This document shows positions 46,882 through 56,340 of a stretch of DNA of 64,000 nucleotides, piece by piece. Source of the stretch: Lophium mytilinum (taxonomy: Eukaryota; Ascomycota; Dothideomycetes; Mytilinidiales; Mytilinidiaceae); assembly GCA_010093605.1 (NCBI GenBank), contig MU004186.1:1716616-1780615 (forward strand), written 5' to 3'. How positions within the stretch are numbered: position 1 is the stretch's first letter; each line of letters opens with the position of its first letter. The notes under the pieces were generated by a model that was not told where the DNA came from, did no database searches, and saw only the letters and a program-made list of their open reading frames with translations. Position numbers and translations under genes: made by a program.

Positions 46882-48833
46882 TCATTCGAACACGTCGCTC
46901 ACATACCGCTCCTCCCTCTGCTGATCCAGCCACTCCCCGGCATCCTCCTGAGTCTTCCCAGGGTTCTTCTCCAACCAGATCTTTTTACAAACATCCCCCG
47001 TACTCTTCGCCAGCTTGTCCGCACTTCCGCACAAGAGAATCTTCGCGCCATCACGGAACAAGTTCGCCAATTCCTCCCGCTCATTCCATATCCTCTCCGG
47101 AACATACTCTTGATGCCCCCATGGCCCTGCCTTTGAGAACGCTGGCCGTACCGACATGACCCATGCATCCTCCCACGTCTTCAGCTCGTCCGAATATATG
47201 AGATCTTTCTCGTAATGCCGACATCCGAAATACAGTATGGCAGGACCTAGCTCTTGCTGCTTTGCCGCGGCGATAGCGGCTCGCTCTTGGATGAATCCGC
47301 GCATTGGGGCGATACCTGTGCCCGCGGCGATCATGATAACCAAAGTCTTTGGGTCCGGAGGGAGGTGGAAAGCGACCTGGGTCGGCTTCACATAGCAGCG
47401 GATCTTGTCGCCTGGCCCATCACCGAATGCCTTGAACGAGTTAGGAGGAAGTCTTTCATAACCTCCATCGAGGAATCTTTCCGGTCTGAACTTGTCAGCA
47501 CCATCACCCCAGACCCTTCGATCGTGATGGAATGTTTTCAAATTGCAGAATATTTGCATACTGGGGTCCACTTGGTATTTGCCTCTAAGCTTTGTTGGCT
47601 CAATTGCGTGTTTTACGAGGAGACCGATAGGTCCAAGGTAGCGCAGAGTTTCAAAAATAGCAGCTTTGACATATTTGAGCTTTGGAAGATGCTGAGCTTC
47701 CAGAGCGTTATCTCCAAGCACTTCATCGATTTCTTTCTGCGCAGCTAGAAGCTTGCCCGGGTGGCTCAAGAGGTTGTAAAATAGGAATGCTAGGGTGCCA
47801 CTTGTGGTTTCATGTCCAGCAACCTTCTATGCATCAGTTTCCCAAGGATAGCCAATTTGAGATCTAGGATTATTACCAAAAACGTGACCATGTTGTAGCG
47901 AATATTCTCATCAGTCATTCCCTCGCCAGTCTCGGGGTCTTTTCCGTTCAACATGGCATTCCAAAGGTCGTTCGCGTTTGGCTGAGTATGCGCTTTCCTG
48001 TCTGCAATAATGTCATCACATACCTTGTGCATAGCAGTGATATTTTCTTCTGTATTCGCAGCCGACCAAATTCGCAGTTTGTTGCCGTTGGAAAGCCTGT
48101 TCGCCCGTTTGCCAGATTCGACCAGACCATCCACCATTTGATGGGCAAATGGATGCATATCTTCGGAATAGAACTCGTTGAAACGGTACCTAAAGGCGCA
48201 AAGTCCGATGGTATCCAGAGCGGGCCTGTACTCAGATGTTAGGTCACAACAGTTTAGCCACAATCTTGGAGTACTTATTGTGAAGTCATCGGCCGTCAAT
48301 ATGTCATGATCCCGGCCGAGACGGTCCCATTTTAGGATCATTTGAGATGCTATGTCCATCATTTCGGGGAGCATCTATGTCGGTCAGTAAAAACAGCCGA
48401 ATTGCCTAGGAAAGAGTACGTATGTACCTTCCGAATGCCCATAGGACCAAAGACAGGCATCAGAATGCGGTGTGCAACGCCCCAATTCTATAATGGTCAG
48501 ATACAGTGAATTTGCGACTGTGCCAATTGAAGACTCACATGTTCGCCGGGATAAGCAGTGAAAAGGCCATCTTTGTCAAGGCACGAATTTCCTCCAAAGG
48601 GCCCTTGACTACCTTTCGAACCTATTCAGATCACATAGCTCGTTGACTAAGTCATGCGAAGAACAGACGACAACCTTGCGGCCTGGAAGGTCCAGTTGGA
48701 AGATGTCACCATAGATCTCTGCAAACTTCCAGAAAGAACTGGTCACAAAGGTCGGATCAATATCGGCTGCGTTACCAATGATGAAACGACTAGGAGACTG
48801 TGGAATGGGTTCCGTCATCATCGAGAGGATCAT
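46882..48833 (-). pseudogene. CYP505-type P450:reductase fusion gene, internally deleted and decayed
   Basis: The N-terminus MTEPIPQSPSRFIIGNAADI and the order of motifs match self-sufficient CYP505 (P450foxy) fatty-acid hydroxylases. Present are the I-helix AGHETTSGT, the K-helix ETLR, and FRPERFLDGG. The sequence then runs AFGDGP-GDKIRCYVKPTQ directly into the NADPH-binding end (IMIAAGTGIAPMRGFIQERA ... ERYVSDVFE). The haem-cysteine loop, FMN domain and most of the FAD domain are absent, about 500 residues. Near the N-terminus the frame shifts after NRFER and again after RALTK. One intron donor at 48289 reads ATAAGT instead of GTAAGT. Other introns still look spliceable. Confidence 0.85.
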
Positions 48834-49593
48834 TCAGATCTCATAGCAAATTGAACTAATAGAATAGATAGGAAAGACAAGCAAAGATAATAGGCAGAGC
48901 GGGGCTGTTGACCTTACGCTACACAGTCTACATTCCCACTGGGCATTCCAGTGCTCAAGCTACGGACTCGTCTAGGTTGATCCTGGTACCATTCTCGTAC
49001 GATGATCGTCTATGCATACTCCTCCCCTTCGATCAATAGAATGGCAATGTCCACGACGTTACTTTAGCGGCGGTGTCATACAGCTGGGTATTAATAGCCA
49101 GTTAAAGCGTAGTTGGGCATGGCACTGCTGATTAAACGCATCGACGAGTTCAAACTTTCTTAGTAATGATATGCAAGCTGGGAGTCAGCTCAAACCTTGG
49201 GCCTCAGCGCAACGACCGGGACCCGTAATAGGCCCCTGCAGACTTACAGATGTGTCAACGTATTAATAACATGCATGTAAGAGATTCAGGTCTCATCTCT
49301 AGAGCTTCGCTGGTCACCAGTGGAGTCGTAGAGCCTTGAAATTCACGTTAGCTTGAAGGATATAAGGGCTAACATGGTTACCCTTGACATGATCTAACTT
49401 ACTTTCATCGGATCCTGCCATCTAAGACAGCGTAGGTGACACTATTCAAAAGCTTGGAAATAGAACACATACTCTTGTGGGGCATTACAGCTGGCTCTCT
49501 ACTTACATCTCACTACAATCTCAGTTGAATTTCCTTTCCGGACGCCAGGTAGGAGCACCCGAATATCAAGCTACATGAGCTTCACTTTTGCCT
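48834..49593. other. Gene-free region
   Basis: No coding region, repeat or RNA gene recognised. Confidence 0.4.
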
Positions 49594-49832
49594 GCTTAAT
49601 GCCGCTGTCGGGAGTGGTCGAGCTGGCGGGCGATCGTTTTGTCAACAGGTATCCCAATCGCCATTGCTTGGCCCTACTATTGCCTAGGCTTTGCTGTTGC
49701 TTGCTCAATACCACTGTCAGAAATAGTTTAGCTAGCAGGCGGAAGTCCAATCAAGAGGCATCCTGATATACGCTGCATGGACCCGCTACAGCTCAGGCTC
49801 TGCTTTGCGTGTTCGATAACGCTGTCGGAGCG
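49594..49832 (+). repeat. 110-bp tandem repeat, locus 2
   Basis: About 2.2 units with period near 110: aatgccgctgtcggg, aataccactgtcaga and ataacgctgtcgga mark successive unit starts near 49598, 49708 and 49816. Interior blocks (aagaggcatcctgatatacg, gctctgctttgc) match locus 1 reverse-complemented. Confidence 0.8.
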
Positions 49833-49889
49833 GATAATGATATCCACCTCTCTTTACACGAATCCTTGGGCCGTCAGGGACAATCACAG

Positions 49890-51110
49890 TGACTGACGCC
49901 CCAGGCCTATCTGATGCATGATGTAAAAATTAGAGGTTCGAAACGGAGCTCGAGTATTCGGGATTGGTGTTTTGTTACTAAAAAGACTCGACTCATGGAT
50001 TAGACTGTAACTGCCGTGGAACTCAACAGCATCGAAAGCACCGGATAGTCCCCCCAGTCCATTCATCTTTGCATCGACGCGATGTAAAGAGCTCGAGGCT
50101 GGAAAATATTTGAGGAGGCGTGATTTTGCTAATGGGGCTGGTGAGGATGAGGACAAGGATGACGAGAACAAGAATAATGACGAAGAAGCGGAACCCTAGA
50201 CCTACGAATACAAACTTCTTGATGTAGAAAAGGGCCAGCTAAGCATGAAAGGGCAGCTTTAAAAGAAGTACGCGGAGATCCTAAGTCTTCGTCCGGCGTT
50301 CAAAGCGGAAGAAGCCTATCGTTAAAAGATCATCAGGTTTGGCGCCGGAGCTGCTAGACTCAACACCGCTATGGCAAAACATGCCCTGGGTCCAGAAGCA
50401 CACGGTCTCGATAAGTTCCTAGGCGAAGGCGGTCAATTATTCCACTGTCCCGGCGGTGTTCTAAAAGCCTTAAAATTTATGATTCGAAGTCTGTGTTTAG
50501 ATACCTTAACAATTCGAGCAGTGATTCTGACGATATGAAAGGCGCCGGATGACCCCCCTGGCCGATTAATCCTTACACTTACGCGATGTTACAAGCTTGA
50601 GACCGGAAATCGAGCTCTAAGATTCTGAATTAGGATGGCGAAATCTAAAGGTTTGGGACTATGAATAGACAAGGAGAAAAGTGCATTTTGAAAATCGGGA
50701 ACCAGTCTATAGGACCCATAGCCTAACGAATCTGGGAGAACGAGATGTAAAGAACCAAAGGCTAGGAATTGGCGGTGTGGCAAAGAGTGCTTGGGGCAAG
50801 ACTTGGTAAGCCTTCGAGATATGCAAATGATCGATGGAGACTGTGCAAACTAGGGTGTGCAGCATTGTGTTACTATGGAGCTTGAACTGAGTCAGAAAAG
50901 CGGGAATTCTGACAGTAACGATTACCAGATGGCCCCCTTGACCCTCCCGTCGTTAGACATGCATGATGTAAAGGACTTGGGGCTGCGAACTGAGCCGCTC
51001 TGGCTTTCCAAATCGGCCCCTTAAGTGGAACCGCGCGGCGTTTCCGCAGTGTAGTGAAGAACCCGAAACCCGATCGGGAAACATGAGTCAGCAAAAGCGA
51101 CACGCGAGAC
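49890..51110 (-). repeat. 162-bp degenerate tandem repeat, cluster B (about 5 units, inverted)
   Basis: Reverse-oriented cores (ggcctatc...gatgtaaag.ctggaggct type) lie near 49919, 50081, 50584, 50745 and 50963. Spacings are 162, 503, 161 and 218; the 503 gap equals about three units too worn to recognise. The core is the reverse complement of cluster A's. Short frames here are by-products of the repeat. Confidence 0.7.
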
Positions 51111-51244
51111 GCCACTTAGTGCGGGATCGACACAGGGATGTTAGCCATAGGGCTGCAAGCGAACGATCGAAGAGGAAACAGGACCTCAATGATTATAAAT
51201 TATAGAGCTGCAAGAGTGGTGACGCGGATTTGAAGTGCTGAGAG

Positions 51245-51252
51245 TATATAAG
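51245..51252 (+). promoter_or_regulatory. TATA box of the SDR gene (candidate)
   Basis: tatataag lies 134-141 bases upstream of the SDR start codon, a usual TATA-to-ATG distance when a 5' UTR of about 100 bases is allowed. Followed by a CT-rich leader (cattctctctcaattgac). Confidence 0.5.
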
Positions 51253-51385
51253 GTGCTGGAAAGTCAAGACATCTAAAGCAACAATCTCAGTCCACTCTTC
51301 TAGGAATCAGCTCGATTCGAACAACCATTCTCTCTCAATTGACTATCTAAAAATCAGATCTAAGAACCTATTAATTCACCTCAAG

Positions 51386-52221
51386 ATGGCTTCATACGTG
51401 ATTGCAGGGGCTTCTCGAGGCCTTGGGGTATTCCCCCCTTCCTCCTCGTATCTCCATCAACTTCTCTGACCAAAGCCTAGTATCAATACCTCCAAACCCT
51501 CAGCTCGAACCCCTCCAACACTGTCATCGGCCTCGCCCGGAACCCCTCCGCGGTGAAATCACAGCTCGCTAGCGATGGCATCACAAACGTGCACATTTTC
51601 GCCGGCGACTTGACCTCTCCCTCGTCCCTCTCCGCCGCCGCGACCGAAGTGTCTAAAATCGCAAACGGCAAAGTCGACCACCTGATCGTCAACGGCGCCT
51701 ATGTTTCCGACAAGACTAGTAGTCTCACGCCCACCGGCTTCATTGGCAACGAAGAGCTCCTAAAATCTGACTTCGAGGCCTCGATCAACACGAACGTAGT
51801 CGGTGTGATCTACACCATCAACGCCTTTCTCCCCCTTATCAAAGCTGGTTCCGTCAAGAAGGTTGTTGTGATCTCAACTGGAATGACTGAGCCTGATCTG
51901 ATCAAAGAGGCGGAGGTTGCGGCGAGCGTGACGTATGCAGCGAGCAAGGCCGCGACGAACGTAGTTGTGTATAAGTACGCAACTGAACTGAAGAGCGAGG
52001 GTATCATCTTCCTTGCGCTGAGCCCGGGGCTTGTGAGGACGGGGCTGCCCGAGGAGATGTATGATTATCTGGCCGAGGTGTTCCGGAAGTATGAACCTGG
52101 CTTCAAGGGGGCTATTTCGACGCAGGAGAGCGTGGAGGCACAGTTGAAAGTTATCCAGGGGGTGGGGATTGAGCAGAGCGGGGAGTTTCTGTCACATCTT
52201 GGGACGAAGAGGTGGCTCTAG
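51386..52221 (+). CDS. Short-chain dehydrogenase/reductase (SDR)
   Basis: Exons 51386-51427 and 51481-52221 give 260 aa, typical for a classical SDR. The N-terminal cofactor motif is VIAGASRGLG (TGxxxGxG type, with A for T). Next come NGAY (NNAG-like), the catalytic Ser in VVVISTG, and the YAASK catalytic Tyr/Lys pair, then LSPGLVRTGL after strand 6. It resembles fungal SDRs for small carbonyl compounds, with NADP(H) more likely than NAD(H). The substrate is unknown. The intron falls inside the cofactor motif region. Confidence 0.9.
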
Positions 52222-52431
52222 GAAATGATTAGTGATGAAAAGGGAATGCGGCTTCAAGTTCGTGACATTGCCTTAGTGTAAGGATGGATGGACTAGGGGG
52301 AGTTCAAATTGTTACCTATTCAACTATCTCTTGGGCGACTCTCGAACTATTACCTTCGATCTCTTGCATGTCACTTCTTTTCATCCTTCATGGGCCCGCG
52401 GTATCATATACCGCTATCTTCATATGCACAG

Positions 52432-52758
52432 CTAAAACACCGGTTCAGACAACTCATCTGCAGCATCGAACACGTCTTCCGGTAACACCGCGTTCACGTC
52501 CTTAAGGACCTGGTCACTGTGGCAAGCAAGCAGCGTCTCGAAGCGGGTCGTCGCGTTCTCGTATTTGGAGGGGATGTCCTTTACCTCGTACCCCAGCGTG
52601 GCGTTGATGATAGCCGTCAGGGCGTCTTTCGGCTCTTTCGCAACGTCGGCGGCGTCCTGCGTTATAACACAGATAAAGGTGAGTGTGAGCCGAGCGAGCT
52701 CCTCGAGTCTCTCGCGGTCGTCCTTGAACAAACGGGCAGGGCGGACCTGCCGGCAGGC
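52432..52758 (-). CDS. Hypothetical protein, 3' exon only (5' end unresolved)
   Basis: A 109-codon frame starting directly after a good acceptor (tcctag at 52764-52759). It encodes a helical acidic protein (FKDDRERLEELARLTLTFIC, DALTAIINATLGYEVKDIP, VLPEDVFDAADELSEPVF) with no Met, so a first exon must lie upstream. No clear ATG exon with a matching donor was found in the 300 bases upstream. The 15-mer gccggcaggtccgcc occurs twice around the acceptor. It could be a real gene with a distant first exon or a 5'-truncated remnant. Confidence 0.45.
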   Translation of the reverse strand, partial: ACRQVRPARLFKDDRERLEELARLTLTFICVITQDAADVAKEPKDALTAIINATLGYEVKDIPSKYENATTRFETLLACHSDQVLKDVNAVLPEDVFDAADELSEPVF

Positions 52759-53126
52759 CTAGGACTGGTGCGGCGGACCTGCCGGCGGCTTGGGAGGAGC
52801 AGCGATGTGTGGGCGACCCAGTAGCGAGAGTGTAGATTGGGGAGCGGTGGAGCTGGTGGGTATGGTAAAGGTGGTAAAGGTAGTAAAGGTGGTGAGCGAT
52901 GGTTGAAGGGAGAGCTGTCGTAGCCGTTAGATATACCTCACATCTCAACCAGTATATTCAAGGAGGCCTCCCAAAGCCCTCTACGTTTACACATCGTCTA
53001 CGACTACTAGCCGGATCTTTATCTCGAATTTAGTACATTTTCTTAGCTTCAGGCCATTTAGAGGTGACTTACACGGTGTATGCGTCCCTATCCTCCACTC
53101 CTCGCTAACCTCTCTCAACCACCCAA
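52759..53126. other. Region between two minus-strand genes
   Basis: Contains a trinucleotide-like run (ggtaaaggtggtaaaggtagtaaagg, broken here as ggtaaagg units, near 52860-52892). It should hold the missing 5' exon of the gene to the left, if any, and the 3' end of the F-box gene. Confidence 0.35.
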
Positions 53127-54200
53127 CTACCCCAAGATCTCCACTTCCGCACCACCAGGAACCCGTGGCCCCAAACTCGTCTGCGCAAGCCACACGGCCT
53201 CCGTTGCTTTCCCCTCACAGTTTCTTATATTTTTCGGCCCATTGACTCCCAAAGTGAACTCACACTTCGCCGCCAACTTCCTCCAAACCTGCATCACCAC
53301 ATCCCCCTCCCAGCGATACAACCTGCAAAGCGTCCAACAGTCCTCCTGCTCACACCGCACATCGAACAGAAACACGCTCCTCCACGTCCTGACCGCACAC
53401 GGCTTGGTATCCACCCACTCCCCACAAGCGCTCATGTGCGCACAGAAGATCGCCGGCCTACCAAGCGCCGTCAACGCCGCACGGAGCGTGTTTTTAGTGA
53501 GATCCTCGCCCTGCGCAAGTTTCAGCACGCCGATGTGTTGAAACATGACCCATTTGTGGATCTGCGGCGGGTGGAACCAGGCTGGCTCCCGCGTGGACCA
53601 GAAAGCGCCGTAGAGATGAGAGGGGTGCCGGCAGAGCGTCGGCCGGTAGATTTCTGCGGCGGCCGCGAGCTCGGCGTGAGAGAAAGTAAAGTGGGCGCAA
53701 AGGCGGACGCGGGTGGTTGGTTCGGCGCCTTTGCAGAGTCGTTCTTCGGGTGGTTTGGAGAGCTCCGTGGGGGAGAATGCGGTGGAGAGGTGGTCGAGGC
53801 GGCAGTATGAGCAGTAGAAGTTGGTGGAGACTGATAAGCCTTCGATGGTCCAGCGGCTTTCTCTTTCGCGTCTGCAGCTGGCGATCAAGGCGCGTTCTTT
53901 GGCTTCGGTTTTGGCGGTTGTTTTGTCGTCGCGGAGGGACTGCTTGAATCTTTCTTTTGCTTCGTGGCTGCCCATGTTCGTGGAATGGGGTACGGTGTGC
54001 CAGAATTTGGAGCACGCTAAGCGGAAAGACTGTACTTCGAGGTGGGCTAGGTGCTCTATCACTATGAAGATAAGTTCCGTTGGTAGGTTATGCAGCTGGC
54101 TAATCGTCATGTTCTTTAATCTTTCGGGTTCTCCGCGAGGCTGATAAAGGCAGTCGGGGAAGTCTTTGGGTGGTCCTTGCGGGCGACGTCGAGGAGTCAT
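53127..54200 (-). CDS. F-box domain protein
   Basis: Single exon, 357 aa. The F-box is near residues 32-75: MTISQLHNLPTELIFIVIEH followed by FRLACSKFWHTVP. The rest has conserved Cys/His/Trp pairs (FYCSYCRLDH, RLCAHFTFSH, CRHPSHLYG) and is like other fungal F-box proteins that lack LRR or WD repeats. The protein should be a substrate receptor for an SCF ubiquitin ligase; targets are unknown. The C-terminal half is rich in Trp and Cys. Confidence 0.85.
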   Translation of the reverse strand: MTPRRRPQGPPKDFPDCLYQPRGEPERLKNMTISQLHNLPTELIFIVIEHLAHLEVQSFRLACSKFWHTVPHSTNMGSHEAKERFKQSLRDDKTTAKTEAKERALIASCRRERESRWTIEGLSVSTNFYCSYCRLDHLSTAFSPTELSKPPEERLCKGAEPTTRVRLCAHFTFSHAELAAAAEIYRPTLCRHPSHLYGAFWSTREPAWFHPPQIHKWVMFQHIGVLKLAQGEDLTKNTLRAALTALGRPAIFCAHMSACGEWVDTKPCAVRTWRSVFLFDVRCEQEDCWTLCRLYRWEGDVVMQVWRKLAAKCEFTLGVNGPKNIRNCEGKATEAVWLAQTSLGPRVPGGAEVEILG

Positions 54201-54768
54201 TGTGTTATTGGTGGTTATCCGCTGGTATTATTTGAAGCAGTTGTCGAAGCTGGAGTTGGAGAGACGTGGAGCTCGAAGGTGGTGGGTGTGGATGACTTTA
54301 TATACATAATCTTCAACCATGGTTCCGATTGAAGCTATTGTCCGATGATTCACGTTCTCGTCAAGAGCTGTGACTAGAACATCAAGATACCCAGAGAATG
54401 TTTTCATATCTCGTATAACATTTTCTGTCATTGCTTGCAGTGCCTCGCAGTGGTAGAGAAAAGTAGGCGAATCAGACCTGTGATCTGTTGTCCTATCTAT
54501 CTATTAGTACGTCAAAAGCCTCTAAGGAGGGGCAGGAAGCTGTACCGAAATCTCCAACAAGGCACTTATACCAAAAGTAAGTCGATGCGACGGACCGCAC
54601 CTCCCACCCGTAACACGTTCATTTGCCCTAACTACCGGTTGCTCAAAACTGGAGCTCACAAACATAAGAAACACATCAAGGCACCCTCAGACAGCGCCAG
54701 GAAACTGCATACAGAACCATGACAAAGCGTCAAATAACTGAGTTTTCCAGAGTGTACCTTGAATCCGA
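54201..54768. other. Intergenic region (568 bp)
   Basis: Promoter region of the F-box gene and the 3' region of the MYND gene. Short frames have no recognisable content. Confidence 0.4.
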
Positions 54769-55492
54769 CTAAGTCTCAATCTTAAAGCCATACTTGACCG
54801 GTCCAAGACAAACCTTACTATGCGTGCTTCCATGTGCCCTCTGGCACTCCACCGAGCAATACTTCGTAATCTCGCACTGTAGACACTCCGTGAACCTCCT
54901 CAAAGGACCCTCACCACAGCAGCCACACTGGCTAGGCGCCCACAGCTCCGGGGGCATCGGGAGCTTGCCTTTCCTTAGATACAGATACTCCAGCCAGCGA
55001 TCCAGCAGCGAGGCGTAGGGCATCGTGGAAACGAGCGTAGATCCAACCTCGATGTCGTTGTATTTCTTTGGAAGGTCGAAGACTGGTGCAGACGCCCTGG
55101 CCGCCCATAAGACCCTGGAGTGGATTTTCCAGCGATAGCCCTGGCATTCAAGTCTCAGGTCGCCTGGGTCGCGGTCTATGTAGAGGCCGACCTTTGCAAT
55201 GCGGGCAGGGGTTCTAGACTATATGAGCGGGAACACGGGGAGCAGGCTGTCAGAACTGACAGTTGGACCGTGCGAGGGATGCCGTATGCGACGGGGTGTT
55301 TCCATCGGAAATCCCCATTCCTGAATCTGCACATTCTGCGCCAGCTAGGTTCAAGTCGTCGGCGGGTGTACTGGAATGCTTGCTTCAACTTCCGCCCATG
55401 TCTGAGTGGCATTAGCGAAGCCACCACATAAGGGGGGTTTAGTTTGGATATACTTACATACTGGTGTCGTTGTTTATGGCTTCAGAAGCCAT
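54769..55492 (-). CDS. MYND-type zinc-finger protein
   Basis: Exons 55492-55458, 55401-55261 and 55213-54769 give 206 aa. The C-terminal MYND finger has CGCCGEGPLRRFTECLQCE, YCSVECQRAH and HSKVC, matching the C-x2-C ... C-x2-C ... C-x3-C ... H-x3-C plan. The N-terminal part (LRLECQGYRWKIHSRVLW, VFDLPKKYNDIEVGSTLVS) looks like the small BTB-like start seen in fungal MYND/BTB proteins. That is inference; the region is too short for a complete BTB. The second intron has a GTCAGT donor. MYND fingers mediate protein-protein contacts. Confidence 0.8.
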
Positions 55493-56340
55493 CGTAGCGA
55501 TGTGTGTCGAATAACCTTCAATGACAACAGTCGATTTGGAGGCCCGCGTCGAATTTGATAAGAGTAGCGATAGTCGATGTGGATATCCACGTAAGAGTGA
55601 AGGTGTACTCGTTGTATGACTGTAGAGCGAATGGATGGTGGAGTGGAATCGTTTTAGCTGGTGCAGCGTAGGTTCATAGACACTGCCGGCGCCTCCTTCC
55701 TTGCTTATAAGGAAAGCCAGTTGCTACATTTGTAGCACCATAAAGTCCATCGTCGTAACTTCTAGTGGGCGCCACTCGCCACTTTAGATAGCGGCTAATA
55801 GGCGTACATACACCGGACATGTGAACTATGGCTCCAGCCCTTTTCGTCGATGGATTGAAGGTCCATTTGCAACGGGAGAAGCGAGTATATGCCTTGATAA
55901 GGAAAGCACTCGAAATAGGAATGCGAGTGTCTCCAAGACTGTGGGGGCTTGAGAGCGGATGTCACAACAGTGAAAGAGCACATTGAATGAAGCAGATGAG
56001 TTTGTCGCGAAAGTCAAGCTCACCTTTTGGAAGGTCAGATTCTACAGTTACGAACCGGACGCTCTTCCAGCGCCCGTCACTTCCGCCACAGTGAGTTCAG
56101 AATGCCCCCTCGGGCTTCGTGCTTGTTCACTACAGGAGCCCAGGTGAATCCACTCATGCCTCATGCCAACCATCCAATTCCAATGCCCTGCCCATACCGT
56201 GTTTGCTCCAAGACCTCGTATACCTAAACACCTCTGGAAAGCACAATATTCAAACATCCCTCACTTCCAAAAAGCGAAGCCGTTCATTCCAACGTATGAA
56301 TGACGTCTCAACACTCCTTCTGTGCGTATCAAGAATAGGT
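55493..56340. other. Intergenic region (848 bp)
   Basis: Upstream region of the MYND gene and 3' region of the HbrB gene. Nothing recognised on either strand. Confidence 0.4.
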
